A stretch of 64,000 nt of DNA from AP-16 sp963755055. Its GTDB lineage: Bacteria > Pseudomonadota > Alphaproteobacteria > Rhizobiales > Xanthobacteraceae. The DNA lies in contig CAVWIS010000041.1 in NCBI GenBank assembly GCA_963755055.1, positions 195,861 through 259,860 of the forward strand, written 5' to 3'. A program made the position numbers and the translations under genes. Shown one piece after another: positions 62,511 to 64,000 of the stretch (position 1 is the first letter of the stretch; the number at the start of each line of letters is the position of its first letter). A model generated the notes under the pieces. It had not been told where the DNA came from, made no database searches, and saw only the letters and a program-made list of their open reading frames with translations.

Positions 62511-63568
62511 GTGGAGATCCTGTGGGCGCTGATCCTGGGGTTCGCCCTTTCCGGCGCCGTCCAGGCGGTCGTGTCGAAGTCAGAGATGACGCGGCTCTTG
62601 CCCGACGATTCGCCTCGCACATCGCGATCGCCTGCGGCTCGGTGCGGCCTCATCTCCTGCTCGTACGCGGCCGTCGCGCTCGCGCGATCGCTGTTCCGCA
62701 AGGGAGCCGACTTCACGGCATCGATGGCGTTCGAGTTCGCCTCGACGAACCTCGTGATCGAGCTCGGGATCCTCCTGGCGCTCTTGTTGGGCTGGCAGTT
62801 CACGCTGGCCGAGTTCGTCGGCGGCCCGATCATGATCGCCTTGATGGCGGTGGCGTTCCGGCTCAGCCTGAAGGACCCGGTCTTGGCGGAGGCGCGGGTC
62901 CAGGCCGACCGGGGCGTCGCCGGCTCAATGGAGGGCACGCCGCCATGGACATGTCGGTGGCCGGCGGTTCCATCTGCGGCACGCCTCACGTCGCCCCGGG
63001 GATTCACGGCGCTCAGTCACTAGTTCGTGATGGACTGGGCGGCGATCTGGCGGGACATCGTCATCGGGTTGCTGATCGCCGGCGCGCTGGCTGCCTGGGT
63101 CCCGATCAGCTTCTGGCAGTCCTTCTTCCTTGTCGATCACCCAACTCTCGCGAAGATCTGGGACCCTCGTCGGGCCGCTGGTTGCGGTGATCTCGTTCGT
63201 CTGCTCGATCGGGAACGTCCCGCTGGCGGCGGTGCTCTGGAACGGAGGGATCAGCTTCGGCGGCGTTTGTCCTTCATCTTCGCGGACCTGATCATCCTGC
63301 CGATCCTCAACATCTACCGGAAGTACTACGGGATCAGGATGACTCGCTACCTCTGGTCGTCTTCTACCTGACGATGGTGGCCGCAGGCTTGATCGTCGAG
63401 GTGTTGTTCGGGGCGCTCGGGTTGATCCCGGAGGAACGGAACGCGAAGGTCGTCGAGTCGAGCATCACCTGGAACTACACGACGATCCTCAACATCGTCT
63501 TCCTCGTGCTAGCCGCCGTGCTGGTCGTGCGTTTCCTTCGAACGGGCGGCCCGGCGATCACCGGCTGA
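62511..63568 (+). CDS. Putative permease, ArsP/DUF318 (UPF0718) type (several frameshifts)
   Basis: Read through several frame changes, this is an eight-helix permease of about 350 aa. The first half has LWALILGFALSGAVQAVVSK, then SSCSYAAVALARSLFRKGAD, FMAFEFASTNLVIELGI-type segments and GWQFTLAEFVGGPIMIALM. The second half has DIVIGLLIAGALAAWVPISF, VAVISFVCSIGNVPLAAVLW, NGGISFGG and FIFADLIILPILNIYRKYYG. The SCSY and CSIGNVPLA motifs with paired Cys mark the family, whose members export metal(loid) compounds such as organoarsenicals. The start is GTG. Its TGA overlaps the ATG of the next gene. Confidence 0.75.
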
Positions 63569-63759
63569 TGGGCGGCTCGCCGCCTCAGCCGATACATCGA
63601 CTCTACGCGATGGACGACGAAGCGGTAGGCCATGAGGTGATGGACGCATCGACCAGTGGGCAGACCTGCCCGATGCACCCACAGGTCCGATCCTCCACTC
63701 GAGGCACCTGCCCGAAATGCGGAATGCCACTGGAGCCGACAACGACCCACGGGCCGTAG
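63568..63759 (+). CDS. Heavy-metal-binding domain protein
   Basis: A 63-aa soluble protein. The C-terminal half is the HMBD zinc-ribbon-like unit TCPMHPQVRSSTRGTCPKCG then MPLEP, with CPMHP and CPKCGM as the metal-binding parts. The same domain caps many Cu/Ag efflux P-type ATPases and CusB proteins. Its ATG overlaps the permease stop (TGATG), so they are coupled and probably handle one metal. Confidence 0.85.
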   Translation: MGGSPPQPIHRLYAMDDEAVGHEVMDASTSGQTCPMHPQVRSSTRGTCPKCGMPLEPTTTHGP

Positions 63760-64000
63760 TGCTCACGTCGATCCCTTTGTTCAATGGCTGAAGGACGGCT
63801 CAAGTCCCCGGACTGGCCTACCCGGATCGAACCCCCACCTCGCGCAAGCGCGGCCTCATACGCTTCCTTGTCTCGTAAGCCTGTCCGGTTGTGGATCGTT
63901 TCGGGCGAGCTTCCACAGAGCTGCCGAAGTGACGCCGAAGCGGCGAGAATTGCCGGTGCAGGAAACCACGGAGCCAGCCGACGCGGCTGACGGTCTGATC
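63760..64000. other. No gene recognised at the right edge
   Basis: A weak open frame from 63784 has no family pattern or ribosome-binding site. The stretch may be non-coding or a broken gene continuing past the window. Confidence 0.4.

Noticed and set aside
63805..63860. A TCGAACC motif suggesting a tRNA T arm on the minus strand
   Set aside because: The flanking bases do not form a 5-bp T stem, and no anticodon arm or acceptor stem can be drawn.

Overview
The window reads as high-GC alphaproteobacterial DNA, most likely from the Hyphomicrobiales (Bradyrhizobium/Rhodoplanes/Xanthobacter-like). The reasons are a CtrA with phospho-acceptor Asp51, a ChpT phosphotransferase, a SciP (DUF1153) regulator, a FlbD-type regulator beside fliF-fliG-fliH-fliN-flhA, an EipA (DUF1134) protein and several dispersed palindromic repeats of the kind common in that order. 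Taxonomy is inferred from remembered family distributions; no search was run.

Layout. 0-4.2 kb: small housekeeping and stress genes (DUF1330, GNAT, VOC, FMN azoreductase with a divergent TetR and a duplicated operator). 4.2-12.3 kb: a complete nitrate-assimilation operon on the minus strand (nrtA-nrtB-nrtD, an FAD oxidoreductase, nasA, a siroheme-synthase-like gene) behind a sigma-54-like promoter. 12.6-16.2 kb: a membrane-anchored coiled-coil protein, eipA, a YHS protein and cysQ. 16.3-23.9 kb: chpT, then cheA-cheW-cheY-cheB-cheR, a bidirectional terminator and convergent ctrA. 24.3-31.3 kb: fliI-fliJ, an ECF sigma/anti-sigma pair and a large PAS hybrid kinase. 31.5-42.3 kb: flagellar genes flhA, flbD, fliN, fliH, fliG and fliF, then sciP, flgD and fliK, all on the minus strand. 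42.6-44.5 kb: mnmA and a phospholipid-type methyltransferase.

From about 44.5 kb the content is accessory. Two tRNA-Met(CAU) genes lie in 264-265 bp direct repeats that bracket a 1.1 kb, visibly AT-richer segment. They are followed by SDR enzymes, a CBS protein, a two-module Spy/CpxP-like protein, prophage holin remnants, a 180-bp MITE-like element with 17-bp terminal inverted repeats, a 54-aa double-glycine-leader peptide, a secreted caspase-like protease, and a modular putative PD-(D/E)XK nuclease effector whose stop codon overlaps the next gene (a candidate immunity gene). A decayed VapC behind an intact VapB and several small Hyphomicrobiales-type proteins complete the section.

Beyond about 59.0 kb the character changes. 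There is a truncated tyrosinase-like gene, a PD40 beta-propeller lipoprotein, a lipoprotein carrying Trp-Met-x-x-His-Trp decapeptide repeats, and a permease coupled to a CPMHP-type heavy-metal-binding protein. Most of these are broken by frameshifts and do not look alphaproteobacterial to me. This may be a chimeric join, a low-quality contig end or a decaying acquired island.

Single-base frameshifts also cluster in the nitrate-transport genes and in fliF-flhA, where nearly all that I resolved are +1 insertions. That pattern favours uncorrected sequencing indels over real gene decay.
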